From: an uncultured Verrucomicrobiota bacterium
GTDB lineage: Bacteria > Verrucomicrobiota > Verrucomicrobiia > Limisphaerales > UBA9464
Direction of reading: 5' to 3'
Length of the DNA stretch: 64,000 nt
Assembly: GCA_903907995.1 (NCBI GenBank)
Contig: CAIVQH010000037.1
Span: 62,001 to 126,000, forward strand
Shown: piece by piece, positions 9,725 through 18,757 of the stretch
Numbering within the stretch: position 1 is the stretch's first letter
Layout: each line of letters starts with the position of its first letter
Program-made: the position numbers and the translations under genes
Notes under the pieces: model-generated
Database searches by the model: none
Seen by the model: only the letters and a program-made list of their open reading frames with translations
Told to the model about the DNA's origin: nothing

Positions 9725-10237
9725 GTGAGTGAACCCTTTCCAAACATCCGAAGGCTCACGATCGCGGGCTTCGGTGTTGTCGTGGTCATGTCAGTTGCCA
9801 TTTGTTATCAGTTGCTCGCGCCGCGCCGTTATCCGTTGCTGGATTCGCGGCTCGGCGCCTCGGCCTGGCAACCCACCAATCTCCTGGCGATCCTCTCTTG
9901 GGAATATCGCGACGACGGGAAAAATCCTCTCCATCTTGGCCGTCCGGACTTTTTCGATTTTCAGCACCAGGCCCTGTTACGCTTGCTCGACATTCAGAAA
10001 CGGGAGTTTGGCCTAAGCGGGCCATCCCGGGCTACAAACGGCACGTATATTGATCACTCCGAAGTGTGGGTTGTCGGACGCACGAACTCACAGATCGTCG
10101 TGATTGCCACTGGGACTCTCAAACCGGTGCTCTTCGAGAACAGAAGCATTTTCGATCAGGATGGATATTGGCAGGAGGAGCAATTCACCTTCGCACCCGA
10201 CGGCCGGCTGCTTTCTCGGGAAAGTCACACTCAGTAA
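9725..10237 (+). CDS. Hypothetical protein with N-terminal TM segment
   Basis: 170 aa ORF, GTG start, one predicted TM helix (LTIAGFGVVVVMSVAICYQLL); no family recognised. Confidence 0.55.
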   Translation: MSEPFPNIRRLTIAGFGVVVVMSVAICYQLLAPRRYPLLDSRLGASAWQPTNLLAILSWEYRDDGKNPLHLGRPDFFDFQHQALLRLLDIQKREFGLSGPSRATNGTYIDHSEVWVVGRTNSQIVVIATGTLKPVLFENRSIFDQDGYWQEEQFTFAPDGRLLSRESHTQ

Positions 10238-10295
10238 CGAACGGTCGGTTGCCAGAACTAGTGTCTCCATATTGGTCGAACGGTCCGACAACCTA

Positions 10296-10372
10296 ATCAC
10301 TCATCCCGCCCGCACGCCCAGGCCGAGTTCAGCGGATACACCGTGAGCGACCGGATCGTGCTCCCCTTCCCT
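10296..10372 (-). repeat. GH32 3'-end remnant, copy A
   Basis: Reverse strand translates STIRSLTVYPLNSAWACGRDE*, matching the C-terminus of the GH32 gene at 13768 (TIRSLMVYSLNSAWPNGVAD*). Confidence 0.7.
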
Positions 10373-10422
10373 CCATCACCGCATTTCCCTCTCGGTTGAG
10401 CCATCGACCTGTTCCTCCACAA

Positions 10423-12183
10423 TCACTTCGACGATCCGCCGGCCAAAGCCAGCAGCAGATCGAACTTGGCAACAGCCCCTACCAGCCGACGTGAGACGGC
10501 GTCCTCCACCACGGGCAGGTGTTCGCCCTCAAATCCCGCGAAGGCATGGAACGTGGCATGCAGGGACATGTCGGGCGTCAACAGCGGCGTGGCGTGCGCC
10601 AGTTCCTCCGCCGTCACCAGGCGCCCCAGCGGCACCTCGGTCAGGTATTCCTTGATGTCGTGGAGATTCACGAGCCCCACCAGGGCGCCCGACGAGGAAA
10701 CGACGGCCAGATGCAGTCGGCGCGTATGCAGAAAGCGTTCGGCCACCTCGGCCAGAGTGGCGCTGGCGGAAATGGCCGGCGGGGGCTCCTTGACCACGTT
10801 GCGGATGCAAAGCTCCTCCGGCCGGAGCGTGGGTTTCCCGGCCTCCTTCCGGCGCAGCGACTCGGCATACACCGACTCCACGTGCAGCCCGCTTGCCGTG
10901 GCATGCGCGCAGACCGCCCCGAGCATCGCGGGTACCACGAGGTCGTAGTCCAGGGTCAGTTCAAACACGAGCACGACGGACACCAGCGGCGCCCGCGTCA
11001 TGGCGGTAAGCAGCGCGGCCATCCCGACCAGCGCATAGGCCGCCGGGTTCGCAGTGCCGGTTGGCAACCACCCGTGCAATGCCTGTCCCATGAGGCCGCC
11101 CAGGGCCGCGCCCAGAAACAGCGTGGGCGTCAGGACACCACCCACCGCGCCCGACCCCGTCGTGACTCCGGTGGCGGCCAGTTTCGCCAGTAGTACACCC
11201 AGCAGCGCCAGTCCGATCCAGTTGCCCTCCAGCATCGCGCCGATGACGCTCTGCCCGTTGCCCCACACCTCGGGCCATTGCAGGGAGATCAGCCCCACCA
11301 CCAGTCCGCCCAAGGCCATGCGCCCGGGCAGAATTACTGGCAGCCCGGCGAACCAGCCTTCACACCGGGTGAACCAGTTCACACTGAGCCGCGCCATCAG
11401 ACCCGCCAAAATTCCCAGCACGGCCATCGGAGCCGCTTCCCACCAGGAAACCAGACCCAACGCCTGGGTCGGATAAAGCGGGGCCGCCTCGCCCAGCTGC
11501 CGGGCGGTAAGTGTCGCCGCCACCGCCGCCACGATCAGCGGCCCGAAGCTCTCCATGGCCAGCGAGCCGAGCACCACTTCCGCCACGAATAGCGAGCCCG
11601 CAATGGGTGCGTGATAGGCCGCCGCCACGCCACCCGCGGTGCCCGCCGCCACCAACACGCGCAGACGCGGCGCGTGCAGACCGGCCCACACCCCCATGCG
11701 GGAAGCGCCCAACGCCGCCAGTTGCACCAGCGCCCCTTCGCGTCCGATGGATCCGCCCGACCCCACCGATAGGAGCGCCGCCACCGCCTTGCACAGGCTG
11801 AGGCGCAGCGGCAGCCGGCCATCGCCGAGGGAGATGGCTTCCAGATAGTCGGTCGTTCGCTTTCCCGTCGCGAAATGGCGGGAAAGCAGCAGGCACAGCC
11901 CGGCCAGCAGCCCGCCCAGAACCGGCGTAAGCACCCGCTGCCAGAGCGGCATTTCCCGGGCGACCGCCACAATGTCGCCTGCGCGCTGCGTGAAGATCCA
12001 TTGCACGCTACGCAGGGCGTTGAGGAACCCCGCCGCCACCAATCCCGCCAGCACGCCCGCCCCGGCCGACCACAGCAGCATCGTGTGCTGGTCGCTCAAC
12101 CCCAGCCAATGGGCAAAGCGCAGCCGCCGGCGCAAAATCTTTTGTGCGTGCCGCCAGATTTCCGCCCGGGTGGCCGTTTTCAT
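10423..12183 (-). CDS. ClC-family chloride channel/transporter with C-terminal CBS domains
   Basis: GSGGSIGREGALVQLAALGAS, GTAGGVAAAYHAPIAGSLFVAEVVLG, TGSGAVGGVLTPTLFLGAALGGLMGQ; CBS pair after residue ~430. Confidence 0.96.
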   Translation of the reverse strand: MKTATRAEIWRHAQKILRRRLRFAHWLGLSDQHTMLLWSAGAGVLAGLVAAGFLNALRSVQWIFTQRAGDIVAVAREMPLWQRVLTPVLGGLLAGLCLLLSRHFATGKRTTDYLEAISLGDGRLPLRLSLCKAVAALLSVGSGGSIGREGALVQLAALGASRMGVWAGLHAPRLRVLVAAGTAGGVAAAYHAPIAGSLFVAEVVLGSLAMESFGPLIVAAVAATLTARQLGEAAPLYPTQALGLVSWWEAAPMAVLGILAGLMARLSVNWFTRCEGWFAGLPVILPGRMALGGLVVGLISLQWPEVWGNGQSVIGAMLEGNWIGLALLGVLLAKLAATGVTTGSGAVGGVLTPTLFLGAALGGLMGQALHGWLPTGTANPAAYALVGMAALLTAMTRAPLVSVVLVFELTLDYDLVVPAMLGAVCAHATASGLHVESVYAESLRRKEAGKPTLRPEELCIRNVVKEPPPAISASATLAEVAERFLHTRRLHLAVVSSSGALVGLVNLHDIKEYLTEVPLGRLVTAEELAHATPLLTPDMSLHATFHAFAGFEGEHLPVVEDAVSRRLVGAVAKFDLLLALAGGSSK

Positions 12184-12399
12184 TGCTTCCGCAAATTGCG
12201 CTTTCCGAGGCGAAAAGGAAACCCTGTCGCCGATGGGTGACGGGGCGCGAGGCCTGGCCTTCGGCCAACGCCCGGAACGGGATTGCGACGGGCAGCCCAG
12301 CTCTCGGGGCCACCGTCAGCCCGGCGGCTGCGAGATTGAAGGTGCAACCCATGCGTTATATTTGACAGAATATATCGACTTGTTTTGAGTCACCGGGAG

Positions 12400-13181
12400 A
12401 TGCCACTTCTGCCCGGCCGGACAGTACGGATGCCCCACGCATCCGGTGCGTTCACCCTCGTCGAACTGCTCGTCGTCATCGCGATCATCGCCCTCCTGGC
12501 GGCGCTGCTGCTTCCCGCACTGGCGCAGGCAAACGCCAAGGCCAAGCAGACCAGCTGCTTGAACAATCTGAAGCAGATCGGCCTCGCCCACATCCTGTAT
12601 CGGGGTGAACACAACGACATAAACGTCCCTTACCGTTCGTGCCCCGACACTCCGGCTGATCCCTACGGACTCAGCGCCGGTGTCCCGAGCGGCACCGCGC
12701 CGAACAACCCGCCACCCACCGGCCCGAATGAAATCTGGTGGGCTCCTTACGATCCCACCCAGGTACCCGACGGAAAGCCCGGTGCCGGTTTCAAGAGCGG
12801 ATTGCTTTGGGGCTATTTTCAGACGACGAACATCTTCAAGTGCCCGGTGGAAAAGCAGTGGCAATGCGGTTATGGGATGAACTACAGCGACGGGAGTCCA
12901 ATGGCGAAACCCGACTCGTTTGCACCCAGACTTCCGAGCGCATCATCGTTTTCGACCACCGGCGCAGTCCCGGTTGTTCGGACTCCAGGGTGCTTTCGCC
13001 GCCTCGACCGCCCTGGGTTCCGTTCACCGCGACCAGTCATTATCCGCCCCGGCATGGTGGACGGCTCAATGCGCTATTCTACGATGGCCATGTCACCGCG
13101 ACCCGGCCCACCGACCTGCGTGTCGGAAACTTCCGTGAACCTGGCTCAGAGCCGCCCGTGAGCGAATATCCGGGTGAGTAG
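12400..13181 (+). pseudogene. Type II secretion/pseudopilin-like protein, frameshifted
   Basis: N-terminal half [46 protein letters not shown] in frame 1; the expected C-terminus [32 protein letters not shown] is in frame 3; switch near 12,900-12,945. Confidence 0.75.
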
Positions 13182-13334
13182 AGGGAGAGATTCCACGCCC
13201 CAAAATGCGCGAATTGTGACCCTGAACCCTCCTTTCGTAAGTTCTTGGAAATCAAGGTGCCGTCGGGAGGGTTCATGGGTAGGGAACGGCATGCAGGTCG
13301 TAAAGTGGTCGCGTCCACTGTCCCTTCGGCATGA

Positions 13335-13400
13335 GGCCACCAATCACTCACCCCGCGCGCCCACGCCGAATTCAGCGGGTAAAACGTGAGCGGTCTGAAT
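13335..13400 (-). repeat. GH32 3'-end remnant, copy B
   Basis: Reverse strand translates RPLTFYPLNSAWARGVSD; similar to copies A (10296) and C (3' end of GH32 gene). Confidence 0.65.
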
Positions 13401-13424
13401 GGAGAGGAACAAAACTCAGCGTAA

Positions 13425-13739
13425 TCATTTGGAAAAGGCGTTTTGCAGATGCGCGTGCAAACGAAGCTCCGCCTCGCGAATGCGATCCTCAATCGATGGC
13501 TGTGTGCCCGTGTGAAACAACGCGCCATCCTGGCGGCACACAAGGTACGGCCCATTGCCGGCAATGGCATATCGAAAATCACCGGTCTCGTGATAAGGCC
13601 GGGACGTCCAATAGATTACCCACCCCGACTCACGCTCATCCGTTCGTGTCAGAATCATCTCCGGCTTGTCGGGCCATGAACTATCAGGTCGATTGATTTT
13701 TTCATAAACCAGCTGTTCGGCCTTCTGCTGAGTAATCAT
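13425..13739 (-). CDS. YrhB/immunity-protein-35-like small protein
   Basis: 104 aa: MITQQKAEQLVYEKIN...GWVIYWTSRPYHETGDFRYAIAGNGPYLVCRQDGALFHTGTQPSIEDRI. Confidence 0.6.
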   Translation of the reverse strand: MITQQKAEQLVYEKINRPDSSWPDKPEMILTRTDERESGWVIYWTSRPYHETGDFRYAIAGNGPYLVCRQDGALFHTGTQPSIEDRIREAELRLHAHLQNAFSK

Positions 13740-13767
13740 GCGAGGTTAAATGAGCTCCTATCAGAGA

Positions 13768-15633
13768 CTAATCCGCCACCCCATTGGGCCACGCCGAATT
13801 GAGCGAGTACACCATTAGCGAACGGATCGTGACCGTACCACCCTCGGCCCTCACCGACAGGCCGTTTTCATGGGGCAGGACTGTTCGGGTAGACGAAATT
13901 TCGCCCTGGTTGACGAAGGTTTCAACGGAGCCGCGGTCCAGCAGGATCTCGACCGAGCGAACCCGATCCGCCACCGCCACAGGTACGTTGCCAGATTCGA
14001 GAGTCTTCGCCGTGAGCACCACGGCGACGCCGCGCAGATTGAAGGTAAGCTTCGCGCCCTCGGGGATCTCGACCGCGGCCTTGAGGCGATAAAGGCGGCC
14101 CGTGGGTTCCAGCGGCAGCGTCGTGTTCGCCTTCAGCGTGCGGTTGGTCCAGGAGTCTGCACCGCGATGCAGAGTCGCGATCTCGGCGATGGGCTGGCGG
14201 AAGATCCGCAGGCCGTTTGGTGTGGTACGCAGCTTCAGCTCGCAGGGGAAGCTGATCTGCTGGTTGAAGGGCATGTCCGGAAAGGCCGGCCCGCGCATCC
14301 ACGCGGTCTGGATGCGGCGGCCATCGCCCGTGTCGGTGTTGTGCCACGATTGGGTCGCGTAGAAGTTCGGCCCAACGTCGCAGGGAAACCGCTTGGTTTC
14401 CCCCTTGAACTCGTGGCCGTCGAAGGTGCCGACCGAGTATTTGCCGTTGCCCTGGATGAGCACCCATTTCTTCTGCGCAGCGTTGCCATCCACCGGCAGC
14501 TCGAAGAAGTCCGGGCACTCAAAGCTGTCGGGGATGGGATGATGCTCATCCTGCCACTCCAGCAGATTCTTGGAGCTGAGTATATGATACTGGCCGTCGC
14601 CGTAGAGCATCATCACCCAGTGGCCGCCGGGCGCGTACCAGAAGACCTTGGGGTCGCGCTCGGGGTGGACGAGGATCGGGTTCTTCGCGTAAGCGGTCCA
14701 GGTACGGCCGTGGTCGAGGCTGTAGGAGAGGCATTGGCTGCGGTTGTCGAAGCGCGGTCAGAAAGCGACCAGCGGCGGCGTCTTCGGGTCGGGCGACAGG
14801 CCGGAGGTGTTGTGGTAATCCACCACGCACGTGCCCGATTGAACCCCACTGTCGGGCGACTCCTCCCAGAAGGCTGGCTCCAGCTCCGTCCAGTGGACCA
14901 GGTCACGGCTCACGGCGTGCAGCCAGCACTTGGCCCAGCGCTGCGCGAACAGGTGATACTCGCCGTCGTAGTAGATCAGACCGTTCAGGTCGTTGATCCA
15001 GCCTTCCTGCCGCTCCTTGGGATTCAGCCGGTTCATCGTCCACTGGCGCGCCGTGAAGTGAAACTGCGGCCGTAGCGATTCCTGGTACAGCGGCCCGGTC
15101 GCCACCGGCAGACGTTCCGGCCGGTCGGTCTGGACGATCCGGTCCACATTGATGTGGCCCCAGTCACCGCTCGCCTCGTCCACGAGCTGCACCTGAGCGC
15201 GTTGGCCGTGGAATTCACTCACGTCCCAACTGGCCGGGGCCAGCCGGTCGCTGCGCCAGCCTGTCGCACTGCGCACGATCTTGCCTTTGATCAGCAGGTT
15301 GATGCAGGTGTGGCGCTCGTAATCGCCGCCGCCGATGCGGAACGCAACGTAGTGCCGGCTGAGCTTGAACTCTGGCGAGGTGAGCGTCCCCTGCGGCGTG
15401 TCCCCTTCGATCTCGCTGCTCGCCACCTGATGGTCGGTGGCATTCTCAATCTCTAACGCGGCGAATTGGCTCTCGACGGCGGGCCCGCGTCGGAAAGCGG
15501 TACCGGTCGCCCGCCAATCCCCGTAATCGCTGCCGCCGAACTTGCCGACCGGCAGGTCAGCGTTCTCGGCGCGGAGCGAAGGGGCGAGGGCGAGGGCGGC
15601 CAGCAGGAGGCCGTGGCGGAGGAGGATTTTCAC
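13768..15633 (-). pseudogene. GH32 family glycoside hydrolase (levanase/fructosidase-like) with an in-frame TGA
   Basis: Two same-frame ORFs: WINDLNGLIYYDGEYHLFAQ...SPDPKTPPLVAF (stop TGA at 14758-14760) then PRFDNRSQCLSYSLDHGRTWTAYAKNPILVHPERDPKVFWYAPGGHWVMMLYGDGQYHILSSKNLLEW...SFECPDFFELP. Start taken as GTG at 15633 before a signal peptide. Confidence 0.85.
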
Positions 15634-15713
15634 GCGGATGGTGGACGAGCGATAGCCGCAGGAGGCGATTCCGGCAATGCCCGGATGCGTTCGCCGACGC
15701 AATACGGAACTGC

Positions 15714-16022
15714 CTAATCCTTTAGCTGCGCCCGGACCAGCTCGCAGAGTTTCACCGCCAGCTCGTTCCTGACCTGGTAGAGCACGCGTTGGCCGTCTTT
15801 CTCTCGCCGGAGGATGCCCGCGGCGGTCAGCAGGGCTAGATGCTTGGAGACATTCGCCTGGGTCGAATCGGCCACCACGACGATCTCACCCACGCTGCGT
15901 GGCCCGTGACAGACGGCCTGCAGGATGCGCAGCCGCATCGGTTCACCCAGGATTTTGAACAGCCCGGCAATGCCCTCGAGCTGTGCCGGTGTGAGCGGGG
16001 TTCGGTTTTTTGCTTGCGACAT
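15714..16022 (-). CDS. ArsR/SmtB-family transcriptional regulator
   Basis: LFKILGEPMRLRILQAVCHGPRSVGEIVVVADSTQANVSKHLALLTAAGILRREKDGQRVLYQVRNELAVKLCELV. Confidence 0.93.
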   Translation of the reverse strand: MSQAKNRTPLTPAQLEGIAGLFKILGEPMRLRILQAVCHGPRSVGEIVVVADSTQANVSKHLALLTAAGILRREKDGQRVLYQVRNELAVKLCELVRAQLKD

Positions 16023-16036
16023 ATTACTGTTTAGTT

Positions 16037-16048
16037 ATATGTTCATAT
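16037..16048. promoter_or_regulatory. Small palindrome in the 27-bp divergent intergenic region (possible ArsR operator)
   Basis: ATATG-TT-CATAT between divergent ArsR and rhodanese starts. Confidence 0.4.
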
Positions 16049-16049
16049 C

Positions 16050-16628
16050 ATGAAATCTAAATCAGGCCAAGCCGAAAACTCAGTCAACCCTGCCGAACTC
16101 GCCCGTCGCCAGGGATCAGACTGCCCGGTAGAACTCATTGACGTCCGGACAGCCCCGGAACATGCCGCCGCCCATGTCGCCGGCGCGCAACTGGTTCCGT
16201 TGGACCGGCTGGATCCGGCGGCCTTCCTGAAGGCCCGCAAGTGCCCGGAAGCACCGCTTTACGTCATCTGCCAGTCGGGCACGCGCGCCGCCAAAGCGGT
16301 GGAAAGATTCCGCAACGCGGGCTTTGATGGCTGCGTGCTGGTAGAAGGCGGCACACAGGCCTGGATCGACGCCGGCCTCCCCGTCGAACGCGGTCAATGC
16401 AGAGTCATTCCGCTGATGCGGCAGGTGCAGATTGTGGTGGGTTCGCTGTCGGTCCTGGGCGCCGCGATGGCGCTGGGCCTGGACGCCCGTTTCGCCGTGA
16501 TTCCCCTGCTGTTGGGCGGCGGACTGCTCTTCGCCGGGATCACCGGCATGTGTGGTCTGGCCTTGCTGCTCGCCAAAATGCCCTGGAACCAGCAGTCCAC
16601 CTGCGCCTCCGGTGCCGTTGCCAAGTAA
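16050..16628 (+). CDS. Rhodanese domain + C-terminal DUF2892-like membrane domain
   Basis: VELIDVRTAPEHAAAHVAGAQLVPLDRL...LYVICQSGTRAAKAVERFRNAGFDGCVLVEGGTQAWIDAGLPV followed by two hydrophobic segments. Confidence 0.92.
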   Translation: MKSKSGQAENSVNPAELARRQGSDCPVELIDVRTAPEHAAAHVAGAQLVPLDRLDPAAFLKARKCPEAPLYVICQSGTRAAKAVERFRNAGFDGCVLVEGGTQAWIDAGLPVERGQCRVIPLMRQVQIVVGSLSVLGAAMALGLDARFAVIPLLLGGGLLFAGITGMCGLALLLAKMPWNQQSTCASGAVAK

Positions 16629-16647
16629 GCTTCCCCCCTTTTACCCC

Positions 16648-18294
16648 ATGAACATTCCCCGTCGTATTCTGGTGGTGGGTGGTGTGGCCGGCGGCGCTTC
16701 CGCCGCAGCCAAGGCCCGGCGCGTGGACGAGCACGCCGAGATCCACGTCTTTGAGCGCGGTCCCTATATCTCGTTCGCAAACTGCGGCCTGCCCTACTTC
16801 ATCGCCGGTGAAATCACCGACCGCGCGAAGCTCGTCGTGATGACGCCGGAGGCATTCTGGGCCCGCTCCCGGGTGCATGCCCACGTCCAGCACGAGGTGC
16901 TATCCATCAACCGCGCGACCAAGACCATCCGTGTGAAGGGGCCGGACGGCGTGGAGCGGGACGAACCCTACGACAAGCTCATCCTCAGCCAGGGCGCGAA
17001 CCCCATCGTGCCCCCGATCCCCGGAGTCACGCTGCCACACGTTTTCACCCTGCGCGACATCCCCGACATGGACCGCATCGTCGCGTTCATCAACGAGCGC
17101 CAGCCCCGCCACGCCGTCGTCATCGGCGGCGGCTTCATCGGCCTGGAGATGGCGGAGGCCTTCCACCGTCGCGGCATGCACGTGACCGTGGTCGAGCGAC
17201 TCCCGCACATCCTGCCGCTGCTCGACGCGGACATGGCGCGGCAGCTCCAGAACGAGGTGCGGCGCACCGACTTCGTCTTCAAGCCCAAGGCCCAGGCCAC
17301 CGCGTTCACAGCGGACGGCGTGGAGTTCGCGGACGGCGCACAGCTCCCGGCGGACCTCATCCTTCTCAGCGTCGGGGTCAGGGCCGAGATCGAGCTGGCC
17401 CGGGAAGCCGGCCTCGAGATCGGCACGACCGGCGGCGTGAAGACCAACGGCCGCATGGAATCCTCAGATCCGGACATCTACGCGGTGGGCGACGCGGCCG
17501 AAACCCAACATGCCCTCACGGGTGCCCGGGCCCGCATCGCACTTGCCGGCCCGGCCAACCGGCAGGGCCGCATCGCGGGAGCCAATGCCGCCGGCGCCAA
17601 ACTCGTTTACCCGGGGGCGCTCGGAACCTCCATCGTGCGCGTGCGGCACATGGTCGCCGGCTTCACCGGCCTCAACAGTGAACAGGCGACGAAGGCCGGC
17701 TTCAGCTTCTTCACCAGCCTGACGCGCGACCACAGCCACGCGCATTACTATCCCGGGGCCAAGCCGGTGATGATCAAGCTGCTGGCCGAGGAAGGCACCG
17801 GCCGCTTGCTCGGAGCTCAGGTGCTGGGTGAAAATGGTGTGGACAAGCGGGTGGACGTGCTTGCCACCGCCATCGCCGGCAGGATGAGCGTGGACGATCT
17901 CGAATCGCTCGATCTGGCCTACGCACCGCCCTTCGGCTCAGCCAATGACCCCATCAATACCGCCGGCTTCGTCGCGGGCCATATTGGGCGCGGCGACATT
18001 TCCACAGTGGCGCCCGAAACGTGGCGGCCCGAGGGCGAGTTCCTGCTGGATGTGCGCGATCCGGACGAACTGGCCGAGCACGGCCGGCTGGTGGGCGCGG
18101 TGAACATCCCGTTGTCGCAGCTACGGGACCGGCTCACGGAGCTTCCGCAGGACCGCCGCATCGTGGCCTACTGCCAGAAGGGGCAGCGGGGCTACCTGGC
18201 CACTTGCGCATTGCTGGGACAGGGTTTCGGCAAGGTGGCCAACCTGCGCGGCGGCTTCCTCCAGGCAAAACTGAACGGCCTACCGGTCGAATGA
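16648..18294 (+). CDS. CoA-disulfide reductase-like FAD/NAD(P)-dependent oxidoreductase with C-terminal rhodanese
   Basis: RRILVVGGVAGGASAAAKARRVDEHAEIHVFERGPYISFANCGLPYFIAGEI; HAVVIGGGFIGLEMAEAFHRRGMHVTVVER; C-terminal EFLLDVRDPDELAEHGRLVGAVNIPLSQLRDRL...VAYCQKGQRGYLA. Confidence 0.95.
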   Translation: MNIPRRILVVGGVAGGASAAAKARRVDEHAEIHVFERGPYISFANCGLPYFIAGEITDRAKLVVMTPEAFWARSRVHAHVQHEVLSINRATKTIRVKGPDGVERDEPYDKLILSQGANPIVPPIPGVTLPHVFTLRDIPDMDRIVAFINERQPRHAVVIGGGFIGLEMAEAFHRRGMHVTVVERLPHILPLLDADMARQLQNEVRRTDFVFKPKAQATAFTADGVEFADGAQLPADLILLSVGVRAEIELAREAGLEIGTTGGVKTNGRMESSDPDIYAVGDAAETQHALTGARARIALAGPANRQGRIAGANAAGAKLVYPGALGTSIVRVRHMVAGFTGLNSEQATKAGFSFFTSLTRDHSHAHYYPGAKPVMIKLLAEEGTGRLLGAQVLGENGVDKRVDVLATAIAGRMSVDDLESLDLAYAPPFGSANDPINTAGFVAGHIGRGDISTVAPETWRPEGEFLLDVRDPDELAEHGRLVGAVNIPLSQLRDRLTELPQDRRIVAYCQKGQRGYLATCALLGQGFGKVANLRGGFLQAKLNGLPVE

Positions 18295-18435
18295 CGTTTC
18301 CGCCATGTCCGCGAAGGGTGCCCGGAGCAATCCGCCGGGCACGGTTGCCGCCCGCAACCAGGTCCAACGGGAAGCGCCATGATTACGGCAGCATCTGAAG
18401 CCGGTTACGGCTTCAGTACACCGCCGGGATACGCC

Positions 18436-18522
18436 TCAGCGTTTGGTGCTGGGGGGCGCCTTGGGCTTCTCCTTCTTGGGCTTTTTGACTTCTTTTTTCT
18501 GACTGTTGTTACCTTTGGCCAT
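18436..18522 (-). CDS. Lys-rich 28-aa small protein
   Basis: Reverse strand reads MAKGNNSQKKEVKKPKKEKPKAPPSTKR*; absent from the ORF track, presumably under its length cutoff. Confidence 0.55.
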   Translation of the reverse strand: MAKGNNSQKKEVKKPKKEKPKAPPSTKR

Positions 18523-18691
18523 AATGAACTCCTGACTTTTTTGGGCAGATTGAACACCAGCGGATGACTTGAAACCATCCGCCGGCGTGTGACGGCAACT
18601 ACACCTTCACAGCGGAAAATTGCCATGCTTTCTCCATCGGGTCCAGCACCCGAAATCGGACTCCGCCGGAAATTTGAAGAGTTACCAAAAG

Positions 18692-18725
18692 CAACCGCCC
18701 GGTTCGGTGAAGAACCGGGCGGGTT
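18692..18725 (-). terminator. Hairpin downstream of the pseudopilin-like chimera
   Basis: caaccgcccggttc-ggtgaa-gaaccgggcgggttg, followed on the minus strand by a T-containing run. Confidence 0.5.
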
Positions 18726-18757
18726 GATGTTGGTGAAAAAGAGGAACGATTAGGGAA

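Noticed and set aside
12316-12864. 182-aa minus-strand ORF between ClC and the pseudopilin
   Set aside because: Mostly antisense of the pseudopilin-like gene; no motif.
13079-13582. 167-aa minus-strand ORF spanning the GH32-tail copy B
   Set aside because: Overlaps both the pseudopilin 3' end and the Imm35-like ORF region; explained by the repeat remnant.
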